Positions 28,500 through 40,809 of a DNA stretch of 64,000 bases are shown one piece after another. A model generated the notes under the pieces. It was not told where the DNA came from. It worked only from the letters and a program-made list of their open reading frames with translations, and ran no database searches. Position 1 is the stretch's first letter. Every line of letters starts with the position of its first letter. The position numbers and the translations under genes are program-made. Origin of the DNA: Carettochelys insculpta (taxonomy: Eukaryota; Chordata; Testudines; Carettochelyidae); contig NC_134138.1 of the NCBI RefSeq assembly GCF_033958435.1, positions 210,561,298 through 210,625,297 on the forward strand, in the 5' to 3' direction.

Positions 28500-28955
28500 A
28501 GATGCTATTGTGAGACAGCAGAGCATGAGACTCATGAGCAGAGGCTGAGGGAACTGGGCTTGCTTAGTCTGTAGAAAAGAAGAATGTCAGGGGATTTGAT
28601 AGCAGCCTTCAACTACCTCAAGGGGGGTTCCAAACAGAATGGAGCCAGACTATACTCAATGATGGCAGATGACAAAACAAGAAGCAATGGTCTTAAGTTG
28701 CGGTGGTGCAGTCTAGTTGAGTATGAGGAAAAAGACCTATTTCACTAGGAGGGTGATAAAGCACTGGAATGGGTTGCCTCGGGAGGTGGTGGAATCTTTA
28801 TCCTTAGAGGTTTTTAGGGCTAGGCTTGACAAGGCCTTGACTGGAATGATTTAGTTGAGATTAATCCTGCACTGAGTGGTGGTGGTGGAGTGAATTAAAC
28901 TATATGATCTCCTGAGGTCCCCTCCAAACCATCTACAATTCTATCTTTCTGCGTT
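28500..28955 (+). mobile_element. CR1 LINE 3' end fragment
   Basis: Plus-strand remnants of the CR1 C-terminus can be read in broken frames: a GLR..GL-type start, then [20 protein letters not shown] and [20 protein letters not shown], equivalent to the C-terminus at about 25280-25400. It is 5' truncated; the tail is degraded (AATTCTATC near 28940). Confidence 0.75.
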
Positions 28956-29202
28956 CAAAGTACAAAAGAGTTATTTGATTCCTCTTCATCCACCTGAACA
29001 GATGTACAGGCAAATTCCTCCAATCATCAGAACTAGAAACTCAGAGATGAGAAAAAGGGTAAGAAAAAACCTTGAAGAGGAGAAACTATAACTCTATATT
29101 CTACTTGGCCTCTCAAAGGCAAGGTTTTGTAGGCATAAGAAACAGATTCCCACATTAGCCATAAGGAACATATATAAATTTTTTATTGTAGAAGCTTCTG
29201 TT

Positions 29203-29997
29203 ATGGGACTGGGCAACCACAGATGGTGAGTGGGCCACATGAGTCACCCTCCTTCATGCCGGTGGGCTGCAGTAATCCATGGGCCACTGGAGCTCTACCT
29301 GATTCGAACTCCACCCCCACTCCTCCCTGCTCCCGCCCAGAGCTGAAATAGCCATGAACAGCTGATCTGCAACATTCTAGCTCTCAAAGTGGGAGCAGCA
29401 GGGTTGGAGTGCAAACTAGGCAATTTGCATCTCCGAAAATGCTAGGAGCGAGCAGGGAGGCTTAGGAAGCACAGGGCTCTGGTTCACCCAGGCTACGTCT
29501 ACACGTGCCCCAAACTTTGAAATGGCCATGCAAATGGCCATTTCGAAGTTTACTAATGAAGCGCTGAAATGCACATTCAGCGCTTCATTAGCATGCGGGT
29601 GGCAGCAGCGCTTCGAAATTGACGCGCCTTGCAGCCGCGCGGCTCATCCAGACGGGGCTCCTTTTCGAAAGGGCCCCACCTATTTCGAAGTCCCCTTATT
29701 CCCATGAGCTCATGGGAATAAAGGGACTTCGAAGTAGGTGGCTTCCTTTCGAAAAGGAGCCCCGTTTGGACGCGCCACGTGGCGGCAAGGCGCGTCAATT
29801 TTGAAGAACTGCTGCCGCCCGCATGCTAATGAAGCGCTGAATATGCATTTCAGTGCTTCATTAGTAAACTTCGAAATGAAGTTTGGGGCACGTGTAGACA
29901 CGGCCCCAGAGTGCAAGAGGCATGTGGGGTAGGGATGGAGCCAGGGGATCTATGGTCTGCATATGGAGCCCTAGTGGGCTGAAGGTTGCCCACCACT
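29203..29997. mobile_element. hAT-like element carrying a foldback element
   Basis: The left end ATGGGACTGGGCAACC and the right end GGTTGCCCACCACT are inverse to each other in the GGGCAACC core. The flanks CTTCTGTT (29195-29202) and CTTCTATT (29998-30005) match at 7 of 8 positions, the 8-bp duplication expected for hAT. No transposase is present. A 415-bp foldback element is inserted at 29491-29905. Without it the host element is about 380 bp. Confidence 0.6.
29491..29905. mobile_element. Foldback (palindromic) DNA element, TSD CCA
   Basis: The whole 415 bp is one inverted repeat. It begins GGCTACGTCTACACGTGCCC and ends with the inverse, and the two arms of about 205 bp meet at CCCATGAGCTCATGGG (29700-29715). 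Paired words include GCCATTTCGAAGTTTACTAA / inverse, AATGAAGCGCTGAA / inverse and CCTTTTCGAAAGG / inverse. It is flanked by CCA (29488-29490 and 29906-29908). It has no coding capacity. The first 17 bases equal those of the Harbinger element at 50812, so it was probably moved by the same kind of transposase. Confidence 0.9.
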
Positions 29998-30059
29998 CTT
30001 CTATTGCCCTTTGAAACTGAAGACGGCACCTCATTTGTGCATGAATAGGTTTATGTGCA

Positions 30060-30640
30060 TTAATCTTATAAACACCTCTTCTATGGGGTGTATGGGGTGT
30101 CGAGGGAGGGGTAGCACCTCTGGTGTGGGGACTTCTCGTGTCTCTTCAGGGGCAGTTTGTGCACCTTTGGTCCCCATCTGGCACACAGCTTTCACCTGTG
30201 GCTCCAAGAAGCTGTAGCATGCAGCAGCCACACCCTGATAAACTGCTTCGCCAGGTGGGCTAAACCAGGTGAGGGTAGCCAGCAGGTCTCAAACCTGTGG
30301 TGAGATGGGGAATTGCCTATCCCAGCATGCAAAGTTGGCCCCAGCAGATTGGACAGATGAGATCTACAGCAAGATGCAACGACCAGGAAGGAGGTTCTGC
30401 AACACTCTGTGGAGAGCGAAGGGCATGACAAGGCACCAAGTATGGCATGGCCATCCACTACAGCCTAGGAAGTCCCAGCCGTGATGACTTTTTGTACCAC
30501 TGGAACCAGGCTTTTGAGGTCGAGACAGTGTAACCGCCCCATGGAACGGCTTTTCCACTTTAAACATTCTCCCACAGAAGCTCAAGATGTCATTGTTGGA
30601 CATGATGGACTACCTACAGTACCTCACCTATATCCTTTCC
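30060..30640. other. Unclassified stretch, probably repeat derived
   Basis: It has a moderate GC and G/C-balanced composition unlike the AT-rich intron around it, and wording such as GCTTCGCCAGGTGGGCTAAA, CCAGCAGGTCTCAAACCTGT and GCAAGATGCAACGACCAGGA that resembles a LINE leader I associate with sauropsids. No ORF, TIR or tail was seen. Single-copy sequence cannot be excluded. Confidence 0.35.
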
Positions 30641-32592
30641 TTAGTTGATAAATCTTTAGATTATAGGATTGGCCCCAGACGTTGTGTTTGGTGTTTTACC
30701 AAAGGTACATTTGACAGGGGGTAAGTCACTGGGAGGAACATGAATATTTTTGAGATTTTTAGTGTAAGGGACCAACTATCACAAATGCAAACTTATCGGG
30801 GTGACAAGATAGATCAAAGCACTTAAGGGGATTGTCTGTGACACCATGGTTAGGGTATTGTAGTGCCTGAGGAGTTTAACACTTAGAAATCAAAGCCAAA
30901 TTTGTATGTTTTGCTTCCTGAGAATCTGCCCTGAGGTTAGTACTCATTCTCTTGAGTCACTGCCTAATAATTGCTGTTAAACTGTCTCTGGCCTTGTCTG
31001 TGCTATGGAATTGCCTACACAGGCCTCGGTCATTGGATCAGAAACCCACAGCTCTATATATAAAAAAAAAAAACTCAGATAAGACTAGAAACATACAACA
31101 GACAGAGATGGTGAGGTGGTATAGCCTAGTGGATATAACACTGATAAGAGACTTGGGAGTGTTAAGTAATGAGGAGGATTGAAGAATCATGCAGAATAAT
31201 ATTGATCACTTGGTAAGTTCAGCCCATTCTGACAAAGTGCCAGATGCAAAGCTATATATCTAGGGAACAAGGAATGGAGGCCATACCTACAGAGCGAGGT
31301 TTCATTGTGTCATGAAAACAATTTAGGTATCATGGAGGACAAACAACTCAACATGATCTCCCAGAGTGGAGCTGTGACTAACAAGGTTATTGTGACCCTT
31401 CAATTTATAATCAAACCAGAAGCGCGTCTGAGAAGCAAGGTGCTTTTACCTCTGCGCGTGGCATCGGTGATATGGTGCAAAAAATACTCTGTGCTGCCAT
31501 GGTCCACATTTTAAAATAGATGTCCAAAATTGGAGAGGGTGCAGAAAAGAGATACAAGAAATATTTGATGAATGGAAAAAAAACCTGTGTAGTGAGATAC
31601 TTAAACTAAACTGATGGAACACTGTATCAGAAACAGTGAGATTTGACTTGATTGCAAAGTATAAGTACCTTCATGGGAAGGAAACACTGGTCGTGTCTAC
31701 ACTAGCCCCAAACTTCGAAATGGCCATGCAAATGCCATTTCAAAGTTTACTAATGAAGAACTGAAATGCATATTCAGTGCTTCATTAGCATGTGGGAGGC
31801 TGTGGCACTTCGAAATTGACGTGCCTCGCCGCTGCGCGACTCGTCCCGACAGGGCTCCTTTTCGAAAGGACCCCACCTACTTCGAAGTCCCCTTATTCCC
31901 ATCTGCTCATGGCAATAAGGGGACTTCATAGAATCATAGAATCATAGAACACTAGGACCGGAAGTGGCGTCGAGAGGCCATCGAGTCCAGTCCCCTGCCC
32001 CGATGGCAGGACCGACCACTATCTACACCATCCCTGATAGACATCTATCTAATCTGTTCTTAAATATCTCCAGCGAGGGAGATTCCACAACCTCCCTTGG
32101 CAACTTATTCCAGCACTTGACCACCCTGACAGTTAGGAACTTTTTCCTAATGTCCAACCTAAACTTCCCTTGCTGCAGCTTAAGTCAATTGCCTCTTGTT
32201 CTCTATTCAGAGGCCAAGAAGAACAAGTTTTCTCCCTCCTCCTTATGACACCCTTTAAGATATCTGAAAACCGCTATCACGTCCCCCCTCAATCTTCTTT
32301 TTTCCAAGCTAAACAAGCCCAATTCTTTCAGCCTTTCTTCATAAGTCATGTTCTCCAGACCTTTTATCATTCTAGTTGCTCTTTTCTGGACCTTCTCTAA
32401 TTTCTCCACATCTTTCTTGAATTGGGGTGCCCAGAACTGGACACAATATTCCAGCTGAGGCCTAACCCGCGCAGAGGAGAGCGGTAGAATGATTTCTCGT
32501 GTCTTGTTCACAGCACACCTGCTAATGCATCCCAGAATCATGTTTGCTTTTTTTGCAACAGCATCACACTGTTGACTCATATTTAACTTGTG

Positions 32593-33302
32593 GGCTACGT
32601 CTACACGTGCACCCAACTTCGAAATAGCTTATTTCGATGTTGCGACATCGAAATAGTCTATTTCGATGAATAACGTCTACACGTCCTCCAGGGCTGGCAA
32701 CGTCGATGTTCAACTTCGACGTTGCTCAGCCCAACATCGAAATAGGCACAGCGAGGGAACGTCTACACGACAAAGTAGCACACATCGAAATAAGGGAGCC
32801 AGGCACAGCTGCAGACAGGGTCACGGGGCGGACTCAACAGCAAGCCGCTCCCTTAAAGGGCCCCTCCCAGACACACTTTCATTAAACAATGCAAAATACA
32901 CAGAGCCAACAACTAGTTGCAGACCCTGTATATGCAGCACGGACCCCCAGCTGCAGCAGCAGCAGCCAGAAGCCCTGGGCTAAGGGCTGCTGCCCACGGT
33001 GACCACAGAGCCCCGCAAGGGCTGGAGAGAGAGTATCTCTCAACCCCCCAGCTGATGGCCGCCATGGAGGACCCTGCTATTTCGATGTTGCGGGACGCGG
33101 ATCGTCTACACGTCCCTACTTCGATGTTGAACGTCGAAGTAGGGCGCTATTCCCATCCGCTCATGGGGTTAGCGACTTCAACGTCTCGCTGCCTAACGTC
33201 GATGTCAACTTCGAAATAGCGCCCAACACGTGTAGACGTGACGGGCGCTATTTCGAAGTTACTGCCGCTACTTCGAAGTAGCGTGCACGTGTAGACGCAG
33301 CC
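32593..33302 (+). mobile_element. Harbinger-like MITE, copy 2 (710 bp, TSD GTG)
   Basis: It begins GGCTACGTCTACACGTG and ends GTGTAGACGCAGCC, with GTG on both sides (32590-32592 and 33303-33305); removing it restores the CR1 3' sequence. It has the same orientation as the full element. It contains the tandem hairpins CATCGAAATA..TATTTCGATG, the TTAAAGGGCCCC motif, a mutated start (ACG for ATG) before GACCCCCAGCTGCAGCAG, and the right-end segment. Confidence 0.93.
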
Positions 33303-35048
33303 GTGATCTACTAGAACCCCTAGAGTCCTTTCTGCTGTACTCCTTCCTAGACAGTCTTTTCCCATTCTGTATGTGTGAAACAGATTATTCCTTCCTAAGT
33401 GCAGCACCTTACATTTATCTTTATTAAACTTCATCCTGTTTACTTCAGACCATTTCTCCAATTTATCTAGATAGTTCTGAATTATGACCCTATCCTCCAA
33501 GGTAGTTGCAACCCCTCCCAGCTTGGTATCATCTGCAGACTTAATAAGCGTACTTTCTACGCCAATATCCAAATCATTAATGAAGATATTGAACAGAACT
33601 AGTCCCAAAACAGAACCCTGCGGAACCCCACTTGTTATGCTTTTCCAGCAGGATTGAGCACCACTAACAACTACTCTCTGGGTACGATTAGCCAGCCAGT
33701 TATGCACCCACCTTATTGCAGCCCCATTTAAGTTGGACTTGCCTAGTTTGTCGATAAGAATATTATGCGAGACCGTATCAAATGCTTTACTAAAGTCTAG
33801 GTATACTACATCCACTGCTTCTCCCTTATCTACGAGTCTCGTTATCGTGTCAAAAAAAGCTATCAGGTTGGTTTGACATGATTTGTTTTTTACAAAACCA
33901 TGCTGGCTGTTCCCTATCACTTTACTACCCTCCAAGTGCTTGCAGATGACTTCCTTAACTACCTACTCCATTACCTTTCCTGGCACAGAAGTTAAGCTGA
34001 CTGGCCTGTAATTTCCTGGGTTGTTCTTATTCCCCTTTTTGTAGATGGGCACTATATTTGCCCTCTTCCAGTCTTCTGGAATCTCTCCTGTCTCCCATGA
34101 TTTTCCAAAAATGAGAGCTAACGGCTCAGCTACCTCTTCTATCAGCTCCTTGAGGATTCTAGGATGCATTTCATCCGGCCCTGGTGACTTGCAGACATCT
34201 AATTTTTCCAAATGGTTTTTAACTTGTTCTTTTTTTATTTCAAAAACTAACTCTACCTCTTTTCCACCAGCATTCACTATGTCAGGCATTCCTTCAGACT
34301 TCTCTGTGAAGACTGAAACAAAGAAGTCATTAAGCATCTCTGCCATTTCCAAGTTCCCCGTTACTGTTTCTCTCTCCTCACTGAGCAATGGCCCTACCCT
34401 GTCCTTGGTCTTCCTCTTGGTTCTAATATATTTGTAAAAGGCCTTCTTGTTACCCTTTATGCCTGTAGCTAGTTGGAGCTCATTTTGTGCCTTAGCCTGT
34501 CTAATTTTACTCCTGCATTCCTGTGTTATTTGCCTATGTTCATTCTTTGTAATTTGTCCTAGTTTCCATTTTTTATAGGATTCCTTTTTTAGTTCGAGAT
34601 CATGCAGGATCTCCTTGTTAAGCCAAGGCGGTCTTTGCCCTTTTTACTATCTTTCCTACATAGGGGAATAGCTTGTTTTTGGGCCCTTAATAATGTCTCT
34701 TTGAAAAACTGCCAACTCTCCTCAGTTGTTTTTCCCCTCAGTTTTTCCTCCCATGGGATCTTACCTACCGGCTCTCTGAGTTTACCAAAATCTGCCTTCC
34801 TGAAATCCATCATGTCTATTTTGCTATTTTCCCTCCTACCAGTCCTTAGAATTGTGAATTCTATGATTTCATGATCACTTTCACCCAAGCAGCCTCCCAC
34901 ATCCAAATTCTCGACCAAGTCCTCCTTATTTGTTAAAATCAAATCCAGAACAGTTTCTCCCCTGGTGGCTTTTTCAACTTTTAGGAATAAAAAATTGTCT
35001 CCAATGCAGTCTAAGAACTTATTGGATAGTCTGTGCCCTGCTGTATTA

Positions 35049-35759
35049 AGCCATGTCTACACGTGCACGCTACTTCGAAGTAGCGGCACTAAGTTCGAAA
35101 TAGCGCCCATCACGGCTACACGCGCCGGGCGCTATTTTGAAGTTAACTTCGACGTTAGGCGGCGAGACGTCGAAGTTGCTAACCCCATGAGGGGATAGGA
35201 ATAGCACCCTACTTCGACGTTCAACGTCGAAGTAGAGACCGTGTAATCATTGTGCATCCCGCAACTTCGAAATAGCGGGGTCCGCCATGGCGGCCATCAG
35301 CTGATGGGTTGAGAGATGCTCTCTCTCCAGCCCCTGCGGGGCTCTATGGTCACCGTGGGCAGCAGCCCTTAGCCCAGGGCTTCTGGCTGCTGCTGCGGCA
35401 GCTGGGGATCCATGCTGCAGGCACAGGGTCTGCAACCAGTTGTCGGCTCTGTGTATCTTGTGTTGTTTAGTGCAACTGTGTCTGGGAGGGGCCCTTTAAG
35501 GGAGCGGCTTGCTGTTGAGTCCGCCCTGTGACCCTGTCTGCAGCTGTTCCTGGCACCCTTATTTCGATGTGTGCTACTTTGGCATGTAGACGTTCCCTCA
35601 CAATGCCTATTTCGATGTGGTGCCACGCAACGTCGAAGTTGAACATCGACGTTGCCAGCCCTGGAGGACGTGTAGACGTTACTCATCGAAATAGCCTATT
35701 TCGATGTTGCTACATTGAAATAAGCTATTTTGATGTTGGCTTCACGTGTAGACGTAGCC
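35049..35759 (-). mobile_element. Harbinger-like MITE, copy 3 (711 bp, TSD TTA)
   Basis: Bounded by AGCCATGTCTACACGTG at the left and the inverse of GGCTACGTCTACACGTG at the right, with TTA on both sides (35046-35048 and 35760-35762). It is inserted in the CR1 in reverse orientation. On the minus strand it keeps the leader and a start codon reading MDPQLPQQQPEALG. It is closely similar to copies 1 and 2, so they share a recent master. Confidence 0.93.
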
Positions 35760-37684
35760 TTAGTGTCCCAGCATATATCTGGATAGTTAAAGTCCCCCAT
35801 CACCACCAAATCCTGGGCTCTGGATGATTTTGTTAGTTGTTTAAAAAAAGCATCATCCACCTCTTCCGCCTGGTTAGGTGGCCTGTAGTAGACTGCTAAC
35901 AGGCCATCACCCTTGTTTTTTACCCCTCTTAAACTAACCCACAGACTCTCAACACATCCATCTCCTATGTCCATCTCCACCTCAGTCCAAGTGTGTACAT
36001 TTTTTATATATGAGGCAACACCTCCCCCCTTTTTTCCCATCTGTCTTTCCTAACCAGGCTGTAGCCTTCAATACCAACATTCCAATCATGTGTATTATCC
36101 CACCAAGTTTCTGTGATGCCAGTGATATCATAGTTGTATTTATTTATTAGCACTTCCAGTTCTTCCTGCTTATTACCCATACTTCTTGCATTGGTATATA
36201 GGCATCTTAGATATTGATTTGAACTTTCCCCCCAGTTTTTTCCTGGCCCTCTTTTTACTCTGACATTGTTGCCCATGCTCCCTCCTACTTCCGACCCATC
36301 TCCCAGGTTTCCATGTTCTCCACTTCCCTGCGGGCTTTGCTCCCCTGTCCTTTCGAAAAGGAGTCCCATCAGGATGAGCCGCGCGGCGGCGAGCCGCCTC
36401 AATTTCAAAGCGCCGCAGCCGCCCGCATGCTAATGAAGCGCTGAATATACATTTCAGCGCTTCATAGTAAACTTTGAAATGGCCATTTGCGTGGCCATTT
36501 CGAAGTTTGGGGCTAGTGTAGACGTAGCCACTGTGTAATAAAGGACTCTTTAATGTAGATGAGAAAGGCTTAACGAGAACCAATGGATGAAAACTGAAGC
36601 TAGACAGATTCAAATTACACACATTTTTAACAGTGAGGTTGATTAACCATTGGCATAAAGTAGCACAGGAAGCAAGAGATTCTCTGTCTCTTGACGGCTT
36701 CAGATCAAGACTGGATGCCTTTCTGGCTGATATGCTTGAATGAAACATAGGTTTAGCAAAATACAGTGGTAATGAGGGGAAATTTAATAGAGTCAATGGT
36801 CTAATGTCCGTTTTTAGCCTTAAACTCCATGAACCGTTGAATTGAGGGCTGCCATAAGACAACAAAGAGAGGGATGCCATATTTGTCTGACAAAGGGAGC
36901 AACATGAAGGAAGAAGTTTGCCTACATTTTTATATGTGCTGCAACTTGAAGGCAAACAAAACCCCCTAAGAAACAAAATATTAATTCACAAAGCTCAGAA
37001 ATGTACAGTTTCCAAAACTCTTCTTTTAGGCATATTTTTATGCCAGAGTCTATAAACTTGTCCTTGAGCACAATGGCAGCTCGATCTGGTTAGATTCTGG
37101 GTATTAACCCAATATAAATGTTAAATGAAATAGACAATTTCTCTATTTCAATTACTTGACTATGCCCAGTGAAAAGGTTGACAGATGAAACATGAACACC
37201 TATCTTACCAATTACATATGGGTCACACCTCCCTCTCCCCCTCCCCCTCCCCTCACCCTGGAAACACAACCCTGCTCCCAGCCCCTGTGAGGCAGAATGA
37301 ATGAGTGGTGACTGGGCACAGCCTACAGGGTATAGGGGATGGGTCACTGAAGACAGTGCTGCCTGCCTTACATGCTTGATGTCCCTTCCTGGGGGTGGCC
37401 CTATGCATACTCAATATAGGAAACACTGGTGCTTTAGATTTAATGGTGCCCTGTGCAGCTGCATATGCTGTGCACAACTAGATGACCAGGAAATAGGATG
37501 ACCTGACACATGTCTTTGCAGAGCTCATTTCTTCTCTCCCCACACCACCACAGCTGGAAACAGCTTGTTCCTTTCCTCCCAACCAGTGTCAAAAGGCTTC
37601 CAGTAGCTCCCAGCTGCTGCTGGCCACCAAGATACCAAGCTGCCTCCTGCTCCCCTGATTACCGGGTTGGCAGGAAAGGGTTAA

Positions 37685-37760
37685 GCCAAAGTTGGACAAA
37701 CTTTTTGGTTTGAGGGCCATATTAGGTAGGGAAATTGTATGGCAGGTGGAGAAAGGAAGG
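37685..37760. mobile_element. hAT-like terminal fragment
   Basis: GTTGGACAAACTTTTTGGTT followed by TGAGGGCCATATTAGG resembles the left end of a hAT-type element (GGCAAACTTTTTGGCC class). A possible right end (GGCTAGATCTGGCCTGTGGG) is near 40368-40387, which would enclose the GC-rich interval, but no 8-bp duplication was found. Confidence 0.4.
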
Positions 37761-39689
37761 CTGATGGATATTGCACTTCCTCAAACAGCCAGGCGTGGCC
37801 TGGTCTTTGCTCTCTATCCAACCTCCTGCTCCCACTCACTCAACATACAACTAGCAGCTGCCCGGTGCCTACCCAGACTCCCCAGCTACTGCAGCTGAAA
37901 ACGGGGGGAGGCGAGGGCAGCCCTGCTGTCAGAAAGGTGGCATGCATCTGGGGCTGTGGTGACAGACCAGCAGGGTGAATGGCTGGCCCACATGCTACAC
38001 TTTCCCTCCTACCATCACTCTTGCTCATCCACCCCCATCGCTGACCATTGTCCACCCCACTCACTGCTGGTAGGGAGTGCGGCTGTCATGCAGGGATCTA
38101 GCCAGCAGCAGAACCCAGCAGTACTAAGGGGTGGGGCACAAAATACAGGACAATTTATGAATTTTTAAGGAAGAATCAGGACACCTGCAGGAGGGCTTCA
38201 GTACAGGACTGTCCCCTTAAAAACAGGACATCTGGTCACCCGACGGGGAGAAGATTAACTTTCCGGCCCCTCTACTGCTGTGTGCACTACGCAGACACAC
38301 TGCTGCTGTTTCCTGGAGTGCCAGTCGTGCCAAGCAACCTACCTGTATGCTACACAGCGCATGTCTCAGTCGGGAAGGGGCTAACACTGGATCATAAAGG
38401 CAAATAAACGTAAGGCAGGCGCGCAATCTGGGGTTCTGCCAATATTGCCAGCATTCTTGTGGGGTTTTTTGAGTTTGTTTTTAATAAAGCACTACCCAAA
38501 CAGACTTCAGCTCCACAAGCAACTTCTGCACCACTACATTCTGCAGCTCTTATTATTTTGTCCAAGAGAAAAATGTGTTCCCTTTCAGAGCCTGCAGATT
38601 TCACTTTTTTAAGTAATACTACTCTTACTTGAGAGTACGATAGTTTAGAAAAGATTAAATCAAAAAACTAGAATTGGTTCTTGTGCAAAGCTGCATTTTA
38701 GAAAAGGCGAGAGCAAATGGCAAACCCCCCTTTAGCAAATATGATATCTCTTCGGTGTTCCCTTTGCACAATCTTTAATCACAATTTCAAGTTTATGTTA
38801 GTACTCGAGAACATTCTGGAGATGTTCCAGCCGACTTTGGATGGATGTTACAAAGATTAGGTACTTGATTTCAGCTATATATTATGTGTTAGTTCAAAGG
38901 AGCACATGTCAAATGTTTTGTAGAATTAGTTGAGTAATTAATGTTCAGATGAATAATGAAAAGCACCAGTATTAAGTTATTTTCTTCCATGAATTCCACA
39001 TCACAAGGAAATATCTGTCGTGCAGTTCGATACAAATTTAAACAAAAACCCTGAGGCGCTTTCAGAGGATGAAGAATTAAGTAAATACATAGGCTTGATT
39101 TTCTAAAAATAACTATTGCATGCAGCAGGGTCACTTCCCAGCTAAATTCTCCCTGAGGAGACAGAATTTACTGGTACTACTTACTGAGCATGACAGTGTT
39201 TGATATGGTAGAGTGCATAAAGGAAGAAATGGTTCTTGCCCAAAGAGGGTGCCACAATAGACAGGATCAATTCTTCTCTCATTGATACGTAAGGCAAAAT
39301 GCTCAATCACTTCAGTGGGAGTAAGAATTCCATTTTAATACACACCCTGCTGTACCATTCCAAAAACATGTTAGTTGAAAAGCCATTTTGAAAACCAAGG
39401 CTGATCCCCACCTCGCCAGACCCCGCATTGTGCCCAGGAAGAAGTCTGCTGCAGGTCTGGCACCTAGGCAGGAGGGCTGCAGGGCTCTGCATGCTGCCCC
39501 TGTTCTGAGCACTGTCTCCCCAGACATTTAGGGGCAGTGCCCGTAGGCGAGAGCCATGCACCTCTGCCTGGAAGCCAGACTGGCTGTTGGGTGCTTAGGA
39601 GCACAGCGTGATTTCAGGTGCCAGGATAGACAGGAAGCCTCTGAAACCCCACTGTGCTGCTGAGTAGGAGCCTCTGGAGGTAAGTCCAT

Positions 39690-40800
39690 GTTCCTACCCA
39701 CTGCCCTAGACCTAAGCTTCCCCCACAACCTGGATCCCCTTCTGCACCCAAAGTCCCTTATCCCTAACCCAACCCCACAGGCCTTCCCCCCGTACCCCAG
39801 CACTGAGCACCCTGCCAGTGCTGTCCCCAGGGGATTCTGGGCCTGGGGAACCCCCCAGATATTCCCCAGACTCTGCTTCTGCCCTGCCCCTTCCCAACTC
39901 TTTCCCACATCCACCCCATCCCTTTCCCCAGGCCTCACTCCTGCCCTGCCTCTTCCTGCACTATGTCCCCCCCACCCGCGTCCTCACTCCACCACTTCTC
40001 CTCCCCTTCCCCCCCATCTGGCTGCACCCCTGCACCACCTCTTCACACCCTACTCCAATCCCATTGCTTCCCCTCTCCCACGCTCCATCCCCCAGTTCAG
40101 CCTGGGGGACTACTGGGGGCCTGGGACTGGCCACAAGGCTTGGGCTGCACCTCCCCCCACACTCCCCACAGCACTGGGAACCAGAAGGACCCAGTTCCAG
40201 CAAGGGTTGGGGCTTGTCCCCTTCCCCCCTCAACTGGGAGCCTGCACTGATGCTCCAGCCCCACTGCCCCCTGCATGGCTGGAGTGCTTGTGCTGGCTTC
40301 CCACTGTGTGTGGTGGGAGGAGGGCAGAAGGCCGAGCCCCGCAGGCTGGATCAAAGCGTACTGCGGCTAGATCTGGCCTGTGGGTTCTGACCGGCAGGGG
40401 AAGGAAGCAGCTCTGTGTGCTGTTGCTCCCCCTCCCACCAGCTGATGGAACAGAATGGCAACTCAGGAAACCACTAGCCTGGAGGCTTTTTTGCCACAGT
40501 GGGAACAGGGGGACAGTGCCTGGGAGCACTGAGGGATGCAGAGCAACATGTGCCCCCAGGGTCGGGAGCTGTGGAGATAAATGCTCCACTCCCACCCCCT
40601 CACACATATCACTGCCTGCTCCTACACCCCCTCCAAGCCAGATCCCATACCCCCACCCCACACCTGCACTGCACCTCCCACTTAGACCTCCCATCTAGCC
40701 TGCTCCTGCACCATATCTCCCATTGAGATCCCACCCTTTCCTGAACCCTACCCCCTGCCCAGATCCCACACTACCGTCTCACTTCCTGGCAGCCCCCAGA
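39690..40800. repeat. C-rich low-complexity interval
   Basis: It is strongly C-rich on the plus strand, with runs such as CCCTTCCCCCCATCTG and CCCCACCCCACACC. It opens a 336-codon frame at 39688-40698 and large antisense frames, all Pro/Ser-rich with no domain, start context or splice structure. It is best explained as low-complexity, repeat-derived sequence, possibly the interior of a hAT-like element. Confidence 0.55.
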
Positions 40801-40809
40801 GGAGTTACT

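Larger units (their letters stand above)
31929..36347 (-). mobile_element. CR1 LINE, about 3 kb, minus strand
   Basis: The 3' tail is at the left (repeats of ATAGAATC at 31929-31950). On the minus strand the order from high coordinates is: linker and endonuclease start (RCLYTNARSMGNKQEELEVL, DITGITETWWD), endonuclease (GGGVASYIKNVHTWTEVEMD, LLAVYYRPPNQAEEVDDAFF, VVMGDFNYPDICWDTKA), then ESDHEIIEF, linker, RT ([79 protein letters not shown]) and C-terminus (RRLRGDVIAVFRYLKG). The RT box reads SADD instead of FADD, and several frameshifts occur, so it is inactive. Two Harbinger MITEs interrupt it, one within the endonuclease/linker and one after the RT. Confidence 0.92.
31689..36529. mobile_element. 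Foldback element, TSD ACT, split by a CR1
   Basis: The left half (31689-31928) begins GGTCGTGTCTACACTAGCCC and follows the foldback element at 29491-29905 as far as GGGGACTTC. The right half (about 36348-36529) resumes at CCTTTCGAAAAGGAG and ends GTAGACGTAGCC. ACT flanks both ends (31686-31688 and 36530-36532). About 14 bp of the consensus are missing at the CR1 junction. Excluding the CR1 it is about 420 bp. Confidence 0.88.
31060..36765 (+). mobile_element. Old LINE (CR1/L3-like) split by the nested insertions
   Basis: To the left of the foldback element, broken plus-strand frames read RDLGVLSNEED, LLPLRVASVIWCKKYSVLPW and KLERVQKRDTRNI. To the right (36533-36765) they read EGLTRTNG, LKLDRFKLHTFLTVRLINHW then EARDSLSLDGFRSRLDAFLA, the C-terminal and tail region of a CR1-superfamily LINE. 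The two halves are contiguous once 31689-36532 is removed. A tRNA-like word (TGGTATAGCCTAGTGG) near 31115 could mark a SINE-like start, but this is weak. Confidence 0.5.

Noticed and set aside
31105..31160. A tRNA-like A-box word (TGGTATAGCCTAGTGG) as a tRNA gene or SINE head
   Set aside because: No matching B box or cloverleaf could be built, and the surrounding frame reads as LINE-like. Left as a remark only.
39688..40698. A 336-codon plus-strand frame with large antisense frames
   Set aside because: It is Pro/Ser-rich, driven by a C-rich low-complexity interval open on both strands, with no domain, start context or splice signals.
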